Assembly: GCA_051859045.1 (NCBI GenBank)
Contig: JBHYGK010000012.1
Location: 1 to 64,000 of the forward strand
Length of the DNA: 64,000 bases
Reading direction: 5' to 3'
From: JBHYGK01 sp051859045
Lineage (GTDB): Bacteria; Pseudomonadota; Gammaproteobacteria; Xanthomonadales; Xanthomonadaceae
How positions within the stretch are numbered: position 1 is the stretch's first letter; every line of letters begins with the position of its first letter. Below, in pieces: positions 1 through 11,837 of the stretch. Under the pieces are notes generated by a model. That model made no database searches. It was not told where the DNA came from and was given only the letters and a program-made list of their open reading frames with translations. Made by a program: the position numbers and the translations under genes.

Positions 1-1
1 G

Positions 2-268
2 ATCGGCGCCTGGCGCTTCGCCCCGGAGCGCGCCGAGGCGCCGGCCCTGGTCGTGCAGCCGGCGCCCGCGCCCGGCGAGGGCCCCGGCGCCGGGCCCGCG
101 GTCCCGGCCGAGGCCGCCGCCGCGCTGCGCGACCTCGACGCCGCGCTCGCCCAGGCCTATGCCGCCGGCGCCGACGACGCCCACATCGCCGCCCTCTGGG
201 AGGCCCGCGCCGCGATCGCCTCCCGCGCCCCCACCGACGCCGCGGGCCTGCAGCTCTACCAGCTCTGA
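2..268 (+). CDS. C-terminal fragment of an unknown protein (5' end outside window)
   Basis: The frame is open from the first bases of the window to a TGA at 266-268, so this is the last 88 or so codons of a gene that begins upstream. The visible part is rich in Ala and Pro (a low-complexity linker over the first 40 residues) followed by an Ala-rich, probably helical tail ending in LQLYQL. A GTG at 53 could start a short ORF, but the frame continues upstream without a stop, so a partial gene is more likely. No domain is recognisable. It lies 44 bp before the PDZ protein gene in the same direction and may be cotranscribed with it. Confidence 0.5.
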   Translation: MGAWRFAPERAEAPALVVQPAPAPGEGPGAGPAVPAEAAAALRDLDAALAQAYAAGADDAHIAALWEARAAIASRAPTDAAGLQLYQL

Positions 269-312
269 CGCCGACGCCTCCTCCGATCCGCCTCCACGCA
301 CCGGGAGTCCCC

Positions 313-1242
313 ATGCACCTGCACCGCCTCGCCCTCGCGCTCGCCGCGCTCCTGTCCGCCACGCCGGTCCTCGCCGAGGACGCCTCCGCGCCCCAGGCCG
401 CGCCGGCCGGCGCCGCGCTCGCCCTCCCGGCCGCCCTCGAGCCCGCGATGGTCCGCCTCGCCAGCCGCGGCGCGATCGGCACCGCGCCGCTCGCGGTGGA
501 GCAGCCCGCGCGCACCCATTACGAGCTCGGCGCGCTGCTCGACCTCCGCCCGGACGGCGCGCGCGTGCTGGCCGTGCGTCCCGGCGAGCCCGGCGCGGCC
601 GCCGGCTTGGCCGTCGGCGATCGCCTGCTGCGCGTCAACGGCGTCGAGGCGCGCGACGGCGAGGCCCTGCAGGCGGCCCTGGCCAGCCGCGAGGGCCGGT
701 TCGAGATCGAGGCCGAGGGCCCCGCGGGCGCCCGCCGCCTGCTCGGCCAGGCCACCGCCGTGCCGCTGCCGGGCTACCGCCTGGAGGTGGCCGACGCCAG
801 CGGCGCGCTGGCCCAGCGCGCGGTCGACGCGAACGGCCTGCCCACCCGCGCGGCCCCGCCCGTCGAGGGCTGCGGCGTCGTCAGCACCCGCGCGCGGCCG
901 CCCTTCGAGGAGCAGGTGTTCCCGGCGGTGATCCTGCGCGTCGGCGACGACAGCGTCCGCCTCGACGCCCCGCCCACCCGCCACCGCCTCGACGCCGGCC
1001 GGCACACGCTGGTGATCGGCGAGCAGATCCCGGCCAGCCGCCTGCGCCTGCAGGACCAGCGCGACCGCTCGCTGCTGTTCTCGCGCGAGCTGGCGGTGCA
1101 CCGCGAGATCCAGATCGACGTGGCGCCGGGCATGCGCTACGAGATCGGCGCGCGCCTGCTGCCCGTCGATCAGCGCGACGTGCGCGGCAATCGCTACTGG
1201 GAGGCGGTGGTGTGGCAGCGCAGCGAGGAGGCCTGCCGCTGA
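313..1242 (+). CDS. Secreted or periplasmic PDZ-domain protein
   Basis: This 309-residue protein begins with a classical signal peptide (about residues 1-21, cleavage after VLA), so it should be exported to the periplasm. Residues about 75-140 read as a PDZ domain: the stretch around 590-660 encodes the typical pattern of an exit glycine pair followed by a GDRLLRVNG-type strand. No protease catalytic triad is visible, so it is not a complete DegP/HtrA or C-terminal processing peptidase. The region after the PDZ domain (about 150-309) is not recognised. It probably binds peptide C-termini or acts as an adaptor in the envelope, but its partner is unknown. It faces the SLC13 transporter gene tail to tail across a 22-bp gap. 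Confidence 0.75.
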   Translation: MHLHRLALALAALLSATPVLAEDASAPQAAPAGAALALPAALEPAMVRLASRGAIGTAPLAVEQPARTHYELGALLDLRPDGARVLAVRPGEPGAAAGLAVGDRLLRVNGVEARDGEALQAALASREGRFEIEAEGPAGARRLLGQATAVPLPGYRLEVADASGALAQRAVDANGLPTRAAPPVEGCGVVSTRARPPFEEQVFPAVILRVGDDSVRLDAPPTRHRLDAGRHTLVIGEQIPASRLRLQDQRDRSLLFSRELAVHREIQIDVAPGMRYEIGARLLPVDQRDVRGNRYWEAVVWQRSEEACR

Positions 1243-1264
1243 GGCAGGCACCGCGGCGAGGCGC

Positions 1265-2665
1265 TCAGCCGAACGCGATCCAGCACACGGCCACCAGCAC
1301 CGCCACGCCGATCAGGTCCAGCCCCGCGCCGGCGCGCAGCATCGCGCGCGCGTCCACCCCGCCCGCGCCATAGGCGATGGCGTTGGGCGCGGTGGCCACC
1401 GGCAGCATGAAGCCGATGCTGGCGGCCAGCACCGCGGGGAACATCAGCAGCGCCGGATCCACGCCGATGGCGTGCGCGGTCGCCGCCAGGACCGGCATCA
1501 GCAGCACCGCCGTGGCGGTGTTGCTGGCGATCTCCGAGAGCGCCACGACGCCCGCGACCAGCCCGAGCAGCAGCAGCGGCACCGGCAGCGCGGCCAGCCC
1601 GGTGAGCCGCGCGGCCAGCGCCGCGCTCAGGCCGGAGGCCTCGAACGCGGTGGCCAGCGCGATGCCGCCGCCGAACAGCACCAGCGCGCCCCAGGGGATG
1701 CGTTCGGCGGTCTCCCAGTCGAGCAGGCGGCCATCGCGCCCGTCCGGCAGCACGCACAGCAGCGCCACCGCGAGCAGCGCCACCGCCGCGTCGTTGGCGC
1801 CGGGCAGGTCCAGCCACGCGCTCCAGCCGCCGAAGGGCTCGCCGCGGGTGATCCAGGCCAGCGCGGTGAGCCCGAACACCAGCAGCACCCGGCGCTCGGC
1901 CGGCGTCCACGGGCCCGGCGCCGGCACCGTCGCCGGCGGCACGCCGCCGAGCCCGCGGCCCAGCCACCAGGCGCACAGCGGCAGCAGCAGCGCCACCACC
2001 GGGATGCCCACCGCCATCCAGTCGAGGAAGCCGTAGCGGGTGCCGGTGGCCTGGGCGTAGACCTCCATGAAGACCAGGTTGGGCGGCGTGCCGATCGGCG
2101 TGCCGAGGCCGCCGATGCTGGCGCCGTAGGCGATGCCCAGCACCAGCGGCGCGTGCAGGCGGCGGTCGGGGGCGTGCGCGGTGATCGCCAGCGCCACCGG
2201 CAGCAGCATCAGGGTGGTGGCGGTGTTGGAGATCCACAGGCTGGTCAGGCCAGCGGCGAACACGAAGCCCCACAGCAGCGACCGGCCCGAGCGCGCGCCG
2301 AACGCGCGGACCATCCCCAGCGCCATCCGGCGATGGGCGCCGGAGCGCTCCAGCGCCTTCGACAGCATGAAGCCGCCGCCGAGCAGCAGGATCAGCTCAT
2401 GCCCGTAGCTCTGCGCCACCTGGCGCGCGTCGAGCACGCCGGCGATCGGCAGCAGGGCCAGCGGCAGCAGCGCGGTGACCGCGCCGGCGACCGGCTCGAG
2501 CATCCACCACAGCGCGCACCACAGGGTCAGCGCGGCGGTGAAGGCGAGCGCGTGCGGCGCGCCCGCGGCGAGCATCAGCGCGTAGGCCGCGGCGGCGGCC
2601 AGCGGTCCGGCGAGGAGGGCGGCGCGGCCGCCGCGCGGGGCGGCAGGGGACGTCGTGGAGGGCAT
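1265..2665 (-). CDS. SLC13/DASS family sodium-coupled anion (dicarboxylate-type) transporter
   Basis: The 466-residue protein is almost entirely hydrophobic, with about 11-12 membrane segments. Two copies of the Ser-Asn-Thr signature of the divalent anion:Na+ symporter family are visible, at residues 146-148 and 381-383, each within a conserved SNTAT hairpin; in this family they form the substrate and Na+ sites. Size fits the SLC13/CitT family (about 450-500 residues). The likely substrate is a C4 dicarboxylate, citrate, sulfate or similar anion, but sequence alone does not decide. It is divergent from the Mrp operon, with a 155-bp intergenic region. A TATCCT hexamer on its own strand ends 7 nt before the ATG and could be a -10 box giving a nearly leaderless mRNA. 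Confidence 0.85.
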   Translation of the reverse strand: MPSTTSPAAPRGGRAALLAGPLAAAAAYALMLAAGAPHALAFTAALTLWCALWWMLEPVAGAVTALLPLALLPIAGVLDARQVAQSYGHELILLLGGGFMLSKALERSGAHRRMALGMVRAFGARSGRSLLWGFVFAAGLTSLWISNTATTLMLLPVALAITAHAPDRRLHAPLVLGIAYGASIGGLGTPIGTPPNLVFMEVYAQATGTRYGFLDWMAVGIPVVALLLPLCAWWLGRGLGGVPPATVPAPGPWTPAERRVLLVFGLTALAWITRGEPFGGWSAWLDLPGANDAAVALLAVALLCVLPDGRDGRLLDWETAERIPWGALVLFGGGIALATAFEASGLSAALAARLTGLAALPVPLLLLGLVAGVVALSEIASNTATAVLLMPVLAATAHAIGVDPALLMFPAVLAASIGFMLPVATAPNAIAYGAGGVDARAMLRAGAGLDLIGVAVLVAVCWIAFG

Positions 2666-2752
2666 GCGGGCGAGGATACCTATTCATAACGCGCGCGCGC
2701 GAAGCCGCGTTCCAGAGGCTTCCGCGCCGACGGGCCGTGCACGCGGATGGGA

Positions 2753-2758
2753 TAGACT
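2753..2758 (+). promoter_or_regulatory. Putative -10 box of the Mrp operon (TAGACT)
   Basis: TAGACT fits the TANNNT pattern seen before several other genes in this window and lies 62 nt before the chosen mrpA start. No convincing -35 is visible. Assigned by position and pattern only. Confidence 0.3.
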
Positions 2759-2820
2759 CCCATCCCGGCGACGGCTCCCCGCGACCCGCCGCCGCTCCGT
2801 CCCCCGCATGGATCCCCCCG

Positions 2821-5630
<2,810 letters not shown>

Positions 5631-5634
<4 letters not shown>

Positions 5635-6011
5635 TGGAGTTCGCGATCGCCAGCGCCGTGGGCGTGCTGGTCGCCGCCGGGACCTGGCTGCTGCTGCGCG
5701 CGCGCAGCTTCGACGTCATCCTCGGCCTCACCCTGCTCGCCTACGCGGTGAACGTGCTGATCTTCTCGATGGGCCGGCTGGCGGTGGGCCGCCCGCCGGT
5801 GCTGCGCGAGGGCGTGCCGGCCACGCTCGCCCACCACGTCGACCCGCTGCCGCAGGCGCTGGTGCTGACCGCGATCGTCATCGGCTTCGCGATGACCGCC
5901 GTCACCCTCGCGGTGGCGGTGCGCGCGCGCGGCGACACCGGCTCCGACCACGTCGACGGCCGCGAGCCGCCCGCCGGTGGCGACGCCGGCGACGACGAGG
6001 GCCGCGCATGA
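5631..6011 (+). CDS. mrpC: Mrp antiporter subunit C (NuoK-like)
   Basis: The 126-residue protein has three membrane segments and resembles NuoK/MnhC: a GLTLLAYAVNVLIF segment is followed by a short polar loop and a DPLPQALVLTAIVIGFAMTA segment, the hallmark of this subunit. A strong ribosome binding site (AAGGAGG, 5617-5623) lies 7 nt before the ATG at 5631; the overlapping ATG at 5634 is an alternative. The acidic tail after residue 100 is longer than the family core. It overlaps mrpA and mrpD by 4 nt each, so translation of the operon is probably coupled. Confidence 0.9.
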
Positions 6012-7558
6012 GCGCCGCCTGGGGCCACCTCGTCGCGCTCCCCATCGTGCTGCCGCTCATGGCGGCCGGCGTGCTGCTGCTGGTGGAGCGCGCGGGCATC
6101 GGCCTGCAGCGCGCGCTCGCGCTGCTCGCCACGCTGGCCCAGGTGGGCGTGGCGCTGGCGCTGCTGGTGCAGGCCGACGCCGGCGTCGTCACCGCCTACC
6201 TGGTGGGCGACTGGCCGGCGCGGCTGGGCATCGCGCTGGTGCTCGACCGCCTCGCGGCGCTGATGCTGCTGACCTCCAGCCTGCTCGGCCTGGCCGGCGT
6301 GGCCTACGCCTGCGCGGGCTGGGACCGCCGCGCGGCCCACTTCCACGGCTTCTACCAGGTGCTGCTGATGGGCCTGGCGTTCGCCTTCCTCACCGGCGAC
6401 GTGTTCAACCTGTTCGTGGCCTTCGAGGTGCTGCTGATCGCCTCCTACGGCCTGATGCTGAGCGGCGGGCGCGGCCCGCGGATGCGCGCGGGCCTGCACT
6501 ACGTGGCCTTCAACATCGCCGCCTCCACGCTGTACCTGTTCGCGGTGGGCCTGCTCTACGGCCTGCTCGGCGCGCTGAACATGGCCGAGCTGTCGGTGCG
6601 CGTGGCCGCGGCGCCGGCGGAGAACCTGCCGCTGATCGCCGCCGCCGGCGGCATGCTGCTGGTGGTGTTCTGGGCCAAGGCCGCGCTGTTCCCGCTGGCG
6701 CTGTGGCTGCCCGGCGCCTACACCCGCACGCCGGCGCCGGCGGTGGCGCTGTTCGCGATCATGACCAAGCTGGGCGTGTACTGCGTGCTGCGCGTGCACG
6801 GGCTGGTGTTCGGGCCGGACGCCGGCCCCCTGGCCGGCTTCGCCTGGGACTGGCTGCTGCCCGCCGCGGCGCTGGGGCTGGCGCTGTCGGCGCTGGGCGT
6901 GGTGGCGGCGCGCTCGCTGCGCCAGCTCGCGGCCTACCTCGTGGTGGGCTCGGCGGCGACGCTGTTCCTCGCGGTCGCGCTGGATGCCGAGGCGACCATC
7001 GCCGCCGGCCTGTACTACCTGCCGCAGAGCAGCTTCGCGGCCGCGGCGCTGTTCCTGCTGGCCGACCTCGTGCGCCGCCGCCGCGGCGCGGCGGGCGACG
7101 GCCTCGAGCGGCTGGCCGTGCTGCGCGACGGCGGCGTGCTCGGCGCCGCGTTCTTCGCGCTCGCCGTGGTGCTGGTGGGCCTGCCGCCGCTGTCGGGCTT
7201 CCTCGCCAAGCTCGCGCTGCTGCCGGCGGTGCCGGCCGCGCACGCCGGCTGGGTCTGGCCGCTGGTGCTGGGGGCGAGCCTGCTGGCGCTGCTGGCGATG
7301 GCGCGCGCCGGCGCCCAGGTGTTCTGGCGCCAGCCGCCCGGTGCGGCCGTGCCCGCGCCGCGGCCGCTGCGCGTGGCGGAGTGGGGCCCGGTGGCGATGC
7401 TGCTGGCGCTGTGCGTGGCGATGAGCGTGTTCGCCGCGCCGGCGCTGCGCTACGCCGGCGACGCCGCGGCCCAGCTCGCCGACGCCGAGGGCTACCGCGA
7501 GGCGGTGCTCGGGGCGCGCAGCGCGATCCGGTCCAACGAGGTGGAGGAGGCGCGATGA
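6008..7558 (+). CDS. mrpD: Mrp antiporter subunit D (NuoN/NuoM-like)
   Basis: This 516-residue polytopic protein is the second ND-type subunit of the Mrp complex. The pattern FNLFVAFEVLLIASYGLM near residue 140 and the FWAKAALFPLALWLPGAYTRTPAPA stretch near residues 220-245 are characteristic of MnhD; the lysine in the latter belongs to the proton pathway in NuoM/NuoN relatives. Length matches the family. It begins in the 4-nt ATGA overlap with mrpC and ends in a 4-nt overlap with mrpE, so all subunits are likely made from one message. Confidence 0.92.
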   Translation: MSAAWGHLVALPIVLPLMAAGVLLLVERAGIGLQRALALLATLAQVGVALALLVQADAGVVTAYLVGDWPARLGIALVLDRLAALMLLTSSLLGLAGVAYACAGWDRRAAHFHGFYQVLLMGLAFAFLTGDVFNLFVAFEVLLIASYGLMLSGGRGPRMRAGLHYVAFNIAASTLYLFAVGLLYGLLGALNMAELSVRVAAAPAENLPLIAAAGGMLLVVFWAKAALFPLALWLPGAYTRTPAPAVALFAIMTKLGVYCVLRVHGLVFGPDAGPLAGFAWDWLLPAAALGLALSALGVVAARSLRQLAAYLVVGSAATLFLAVALDAEATIAAGLYYLPQSSFAAAALFLLADLVRRRRGAAGDGLERLAVLRDGGVLGAAFFALAVVLVGLPPLSGFLAKLALLPAVPAAHAGWVWPLVLGASLLALLAMARAGAQVFWRQPPGAAVPAPRPLRVAEWGPVAMLLALCVAMSVFAAPALRYAGDAAAQLADAEGYREAVLGARSAIRSNEVEEAR

Positions 7559-8049
7559 GCGCGATGCCGAGAGGCCTGCTGCCGTCGCCGACGATGTCGC
7601 TGGCGGTGTTCGTGGTGTGGCTGCTGCTGGCGGGCACGTCGGCCGGGGCGGTGGCGCTGGGCGTGCTGCTGGCCTGGGCCCTGCCGCTGTTCGGCCAGCG
7701 CCTGCGCGCCGGCCGTTCGCGCATGCGCCGCCCGCTGGTGGCGGCGCGCCTGGCGGCGGTGGTGCTGCACGACATCGTGGTGTCCAACCTCGTCGTCGCG
7801 CGCCTGGTGCTGGGGCCGCAGCGCCGGCTGCGCCCGGGGTTCGCGTGGATCCCGCTCGCGCTCACCAACCCGCACGGCATCGCGGCGTTCGCCGGCATCA
7901 TCACGATGACGCCCGGCACCGTCAGCAGCGACATCAGCGCCGACGGGCGCTTCCTGCTGGTGCATTTCCTCGACCTCGAGGACGCCGACGCGGCGGTGCG
8001 CGAGATCAAGCAGCGCTACGAAGTCCCGCTGATGGAGGTGTTCCCGTGA
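7555..8049 (+). CDS. mrpE: Mrp antiporter subunit E
   Basis: The 164-residue protein has two N-terminal membrane segments followed by a cytoplasmic domain containing the conserved MnhE features (an IPLALTNPHGI segment and then ITMTPGTVSSDI). The ATG at 7555 follows a purine-rich GGAGGAGG site at about 7543-7550 and overlaps the mrpD stop by 4 nt. MrpE is required for full antiporter activity in known systems although its exact role is unsettled. Length and position between D and F agree with the standard Mrp gene order. Confidence 0.9.
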   Translation: MSAMPRGLLPSPTMSLAVFVVWLLLAGTSAGAVALGVLLAWALPLFGQRLRAGRSRMRRPLVAARLAAVVLHDIVVSNLVVARLVLGPQRRLRPGFAWIPLALTNPHGIAAFAGIITMTPGTVSSDISADGRFLLVHFLDLEDADAAVREIKQRYEVPLMEVFP

Positions 8050-8321
8050 CCCTGGTCGAGACCGCGATCGTCGTGGCGATGGGGGCCGTCGGCCTCGCGA
8101 TGCTGCTCAACCTCGTGCGCCTGCTGCGCGGCCCCACGCCGGGCGACCGGGTGCTCGCCATCGACACGCTCTACGTCAACGCCGTCGCGCTGCTGGTGCT
8201 GTTCGGCCTGCACCTGGGCAGCGACGTGTTCTTCGAGGCCGCGCTGCTGATCGCGATGCTGGGCTTCGTGGGCACCATCGCGCTGGCCAAGTTCCTGATC
8301 CGCCGGGACGTCGTCGAATGA
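8046..8321 (+). CDS. mrpF: Mrp antiporter subunit F
   Basis: This 91-residue protein consists of three membrane segments and carries the MnhF motif GPTPGDRVLAIDTL around residues 29-42. It starts at GTG 8046, which overlaps the mrpE stop by 4 nt; the GTG start is supported by the position of the first helix immediately after it. MrpF is a small structural subunit of the complex in the inner membrane. The last residues run through a 4-nt overlap into mrpG. Confidence 0.88.
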   Translation: MTLVETAIVVAMGAVGLAMLLNLVRLLRGPTPGDRVLAIDTLYVNAVALLVLFGLHLGSDVFFEAALLIAMLGFVGTIALAKFLIRRDVVE

Positions 8322-8653
8322 ACGCCGGCGTGCTCGAGTGGCTGTTCGTGGCGCTGCTCGCGGGCGGCGCGTTCTTCTCGCTGGTGGGCTCGCTGGGCCT
8401 GCTGAAGCTCTCCGACCCGATGCGCCGGCTGCATGGCCCGACCAAGGCCAGCACGCTGGGCGTGGGCGGCGTGCTGCTCGCCGCGATGCTGCACCACGTC
8501 GCCTGGGGCGACGGCCTGGGCCTGCGCGAGCTGCTGATCACGCTGTTCCTCTTCATCTCCGCGCCGGTCAGCGCGCACCTGCTGGCCAAGGCCGAGCTCG
8601 CCCGCGATCCGGCCCAGCGCCCGCCGCTGCCGCCGGCGCCGCCGGAGGCCTGA
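8318..8653 (+). CDS. mrpG: Mrp antiporter subunit G
   Basis: The 111-residue protein has three membrane helices and the MnhG signature LGLLKLSDPMRRLHGPTKA near residues 27-45, followed by TLGVGGVLL. It completes the A(B)CDEFG order, so the antiporter looks intact. The complex exports Na+ (or K+) in exchange for protons and serves pH and salt homeostasis. Its stop lies 3 nt before the next ATG, so the SDR gene downstream may be read from the same message. Confidence 0.9.
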   Translation: MNAGVLEWLFVALLAGGAFFSLVGSLGLLKLSDPMRRLHGPTKASTLGVGGVLLAAMLHHVAWGDGLGLRELLITLFLFISAPVSAHLLAKAELARDPAQRPPLPPAPPEA

Positions 8654-8656
8654 GGC

Positions 8657-9553
8657 ATGGCCCGGCTGCTGGTGTTCGGCGCCAGCGGCCAGCTCGGCGA
8701 CGCGCTGCTGCCGAGGCTGCTGGCCGCCGGGCACGCCGTCGAGGCGGTCTCGCGGCGGCCGCGACGCGACGCGCCGGGCCTGCGTTGGCGTCCCGGCGAC
8801 CTCGCCGGCACGCCGCCACCGCCCGGGCTGGACGCGGTGATCAGCCTCGGACCGCTGGATGCCTTCAGCCACTGGGCCGCCCGGCATCCCGGCGCGGCCC
8901 CGCGCTGGCTGGCCTTCGGCTCCACCAGCGCCGACGCCAAGCGCCACTCCTCCGATCCCGACGAGCGCGCCGTGGCCCTGGCCCTGCGCGAGGCCGAGGC
9001 GCGGCTCGCCGCGGCGGCGGGGCAGGGCGGGGCGCGCGCCTGCGTGCTCCGGCCCACCCTGGTCTACGGCCGCGGCCGCGACCGCAGCCTCTCCACGATG
9101 GCGGCCTTCGCCCGGCGCTGGGGCTGGCTGCCGGTGCCGCGCACGGCCACCGGCCTGCGCCAGCCCGTGCACCTCGACGACCTCGCCGACGCCGCGTTGG
9201 CCGGGTTGGTGCTGCCGCTGCAGGGCGCGCCGGCCCTGCGCGCCTTCGACCTGCCGGGCGGCGAGGCGCTCGCCTTCGATGCCATGGCCGCGCGCCTGCT
9301 GGCGATCCTGCCGGGCCGGCCCCGGCTGCTGCGGGTGCCGGCGGCGCCGCTGCGCGCGGCCGCCGCGCTGGCCGCCCTCGCCGGGCGCCCGCGGCACGGG
9401 GGCGCCCTCGCCCGACTGGCCCGCGACCAGGTGTTCGACGCCGCCCCGGCGACCGCCGCGCTGGGCTACGCCCCGCGCCCCTTCGCGCCCGTCGCGGCCG
9501 ACTTCCCGGCCCGCGTCCCGGCCGCTTCCGGGGAAGGCCATGCGCCGGCGTAG
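8657..9553 (+). CDS. Atypical SDR / NAD(P)-binding epimerase-like protein
   Basis: The 298-residue protein opens with a Rossmann motif, GASGQLG at residues 8-14, typical of extended or atypical short-chain dehydrogenases. Downstream blocks such as FGSTSADA and RPTLVYGRGRDRS resemble the sugar-epimerase/NmrA-like group. The usual YxxxK catalytic pair is not obvious, so it may be an NAD(P)-binding sensor or an enzyme with an altered site. It follows mrpG by 3 nt and ends with TAG, one of the genuine TAG stops in the window. The role is unknown; being in the Mrp transcript does not by itself indicate a link to ion transport. Confidence 0.75.
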   Translation: MARLLVFGASGQLGDALLPRLLAAGHAVEAVSRRPRRDAPGLRWRPGDLAGTPPPPGLDAVISLGPLDAFSHWAARHPGAAPRWLAFGSTSADAKRHSSDPDERAVALALREAEARLAAAAGQGGARACVLRPTLVYGRGRDRSLSTMAAFARRWGWLPVPRTATGLRQPVHLDDLADAALAGLVLPLQGAPALRAFDLPGGEALAFDAMAARLLAILPGRPRLLRVPAAPLRAAAALAALAGRPRHGGALARLARDQVFDAAPATAALGYAPRPFAPVAADFPARVPAASGEGHAPA

Positions 9554-9559
9554 GGTGCA

Positions 9560-9588
9560 TTGCGTTTGGCCAGCCCCCGCTCTAAGGT
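9560..9588 (+). promoter_or_regulatory. Putative sigma-70 promoter of the lipase locus
   Basis: A TTGCGT hexamer (9560-9565) is separated by 17 bp from TAAGGT (9583-9588). TTGCG-type -35 boxes with 17-bp spacing also precede rplM and the DUF4398 gene here, which supports the call. It lies between the SDR stop and the lipase start and would make the five-gene locus independent of the Mrp operon. Confidence 0.4.
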
Positions 9589-9630
9589 AGCTAGACCTTT
9601 TGCTCCAAATCCCTCGGGGGGAATTCACAC

Positions 9631-11820
9631 ATGAAGTCGCGTCTTGTCCTTGCGCTGACCCTGTCGTCAGCCCTGCTCGCCGGCTGCGGCGGGAGCTCCG
9701 ACGGTCCGTCCGGCGGCACCACCGCACCGCCGCCGACCACGGATACCAGCGTGATGTCGGCGAACTTCAACCCCTCGACCGGTTCGGTGCCCTCGCCGAT
9801 CAACTTCGCGTTCCTGGGCTCGACCGACCTGACGCTCAACATCACGGTCGCCAACCCGAACAACTTCGGCGACCCGAGCGTCGCGCTCAACGCGCTCGAC
9901 GGCTTCTCCACCGTGGCCCCGTGGTCGGCCGGCTTCTCGCGCCCGATCAACGCCTCCTCCGTGGTCCCGGGCAGCACCGTCCGCCTGTTCCAGGTCAACC
10001 TCAACGCCAACCGCTCGCAGGTCACCTCCGTGGTGCGCGAGCTGGCCGCGGGCACCGAGTTCGCCACCACGCTGTCGCCCAACGACGCCACCGGCCGCAC
10101 GATGGTGATCCTGCCGCTGCGCCCGCTGGCGCAGGCCAGCACCTACATGGCCGTCGTCACCAACGGCGTCCGCGACACCGGCGGCATCGCCGCCAGCGCC
10201 GAGCAGGCCTACTTCCTGGCCAAGCGCACCTCGCCGCTGTGCGTGAACGGCGCCACCACCGATCCGCTGGTCCCGACCGCCACCGCCTGCGCCCTCGAGC
10301 CGGTGCGCGTGCTGGTGTCCTCGCAGGAGGCCGCCGCGGCCGCCGCGGGCGTCAACCGCGACAACATCGTCGTCAGCTGGGTCGCCACGACCCAGGCGAT
10401 CACCCCGGTGCTGCAGGCCGTCCGCGCGGGCGTGCAGGCCACCACCCCGCTGATCGCCCCGACCGGCCAGACCAGCGCCGCCGTCGGCCTGCCCCCGGTG
10501 GCCGACATCTACGTCGGCGGCATCACGCTGCCGTACTACCTCGAGGCCCCGTCCGCCGGCAATCCGACCGCGGCCATCACCACCCGCTGGCGCGCCGCGC
10601 CGGGCGCCTACGTGGCCCCGTTCAACACGCTCGGCCTCGATCCGACCTCGACCAACCTGACCTTCGCCAACCCGCGTCCGGTCAAGACCGGCGACGTCAC
10701 GGCCCCGCTGCTGATCACCGTGCCCAACGCCAACTCCGGCCGCACCCGCCCGGCCAACGGCTGGCCGGTGGTGATCTTCACCCACGGCATCACCCGCAAC
10801 CGCACCGACGCGCTGGCCCTCTCGGCCACCTTCGCGGCGCAGGGCTACGCCGTGGTCGCGATCGACCAGCCGCTGCACGGCATCACCAACCTGGCGTCCG
10901 ACGCCGCGCTGGCGCCGTTCTACGTCGGCACCTCGTCGCCGCTGTACGCGGCCGGCGTGCGCGAGCGCACCTTCTACGTCGACTACGTCAGCAACACCAC
11001 CGGCGCCGCGGGCCCCGACGGCCAGCAGGACAGCTCCGGCACGCACTTCATCAACCTCGGCTCGCTGCTGACCTCGCGCGACAACCTGCGCCAGTCGATC
11101 GCCGACCTGTTCGTGGTCCGCGCCAGCATCGGCAACATGAACTACGACGGCGTGCCGGGCGGCGACTTCGACGCCAGCAACGTGGCCTTCATCGGCCAGT
11201 CGCTCGGCGGCATCGTCGGCACCGGCTTCGTGGCCCTCGAGCCCAACGTCTCGCGCTCGGTGCTCAACGTCCCGGGCGGCGGCATCGCCCAGCTGCTCAA
11301 CAACTCGGTGGCGTTCGGCCCGCGCATCCGCGCCGGCCTGGCGGCCTCGGGCGTCACCTTCCCGAGCAGCGACTTCGACCGCTTCATGGTCGCCGCGCAG
11401 ACCGCCGTCGACTCGGCCGATCCGCTCAACCTGGCCTTCGCGGCCGCCGGCGACCGCATCCTGCTGCAGGAAGTGGTCGGTGGCCTCGACCTCGGCGGCG
11501 GCGTCACCAACCCGCCCGACCAGGTGGTCCCGAACGCCGCGGCCACCGCGCCGCTCGCCGGCACCGAGCCGCTGATCCGCGCGCTGGGCCTGAGCACGCT
11601 CACCACCTCGACCAACGCCGCCGGCGGCGTGCGCGGCGTGGTGCGCTTCACCAAGGGCGAGCACGGCTCGCTGCTGAGCCCGGCGCGCTCCATCGCCCCG
11701 GCCTCGGCCGCCGGCTTCCTCGACGTCACCACCGAAATGCAGGGCGAAGCGGCGAGCTTCATCGTCAGCGGCGGCACCACCGTCCAGATCGCCAACCCCG
11801 CCGTCATCCGCAGCAACTAA
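9631..11820 (+). CDS. Lipoprotein with lipase/esterase fold (Pla-1/cef, VolA-like family)
   Basis: The 729-residue protein has a type II signal peptide with the lipobox LLAGC (Cys19), so it should be lipidated and anchored in the envelope, possibly on the cell surface. The first 350 residues resemble the N-terminal domain of bacterial virulence-factor lipases. An alpha/beta-hydrolase domain follows: a His-Gly oxyanion-type motif at residues 385-386 (FTHG) and a nucleophile elbow GQSLGG with Ser524. Known members (Pla-1/cef, VolA of Vibrio) cleave phospholipids or lysophospholipids to release fatty acids. A GGGGGAA ribosome site precedes the ATG. It ends in TAA, 17 nt before the DUF1302 gene. 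Substrate specificity is inferred from the family only. Confidence 0.8.
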   Translation: MKSRLVLALTLSSALLAGCGGSSDGPSGGTTAPPPTTDTSVMSANFNPSTGSVPSPINFAFLGSTDLTLNITVANPNNFGDPSVALNALDGFSTVAPWSAGFSRPINASSVVPGSTVRLFQVNLNANRSQVTSVVRELAAGTEFATTLSPNDATGRTMVILPLRPLAQASTYMAVVTNGVRDTGGIAASAEQAYFLAKRTSPLCVNGATTDPLVPTATACALEPVRVLVSSQEAAAAAAGVNRDNIVVSWVATTQAITPVLQAVRAGVQATTPLIAPTGQTSAAVGLPPVADIYVGGITLPYYLEAPSAGNPTAAITTRWRAAPGAYVAPFNTLGLDPTSTNLTFANPRPVKTGDVTAPLLITVPNANSGRTRPANGWPVVIFTHGITRNRTDALALSATFAAQGYAVVAIDQPLHGITNLASDAALAPFYVGTSSPLYAAGVRERTFYVDYVSNTTGAAGPDGQQDSSGTHFINLGSLLTSRDNLRQSIADLFVVRASIGNMNYDGVPGGDFDASNVAFIGQSLGGIVGTGFVALEPNVSRSVLNVPGGGIAQLLNNSVAFGPRIRAGLAASGVTFPSSDFDRFMVAAQTAVDSADPLNLAFAAAGDRILLQEVVGGLDLGGGVTNPPDQVVPNAAATAPLAGTEPLIRALGLSTLTTSTNAAGGVRGVVRFTKGEHGSLLSPARSIAPASAAGFLDVTTEMQGEAASFIVSGGTTVQIANPAVIRSN

Positions 11821-11837
11821 GGCCGGAGCTCGCACCC

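Noticed and set aside
2737..2820. Upstream extension of mrpA from 2737
   Set aside because: The extra 28 residues are Pro/Asp-rich, precede the first membrane helix, and lie next to the putative promoter; mrpA homologues start at the helix.
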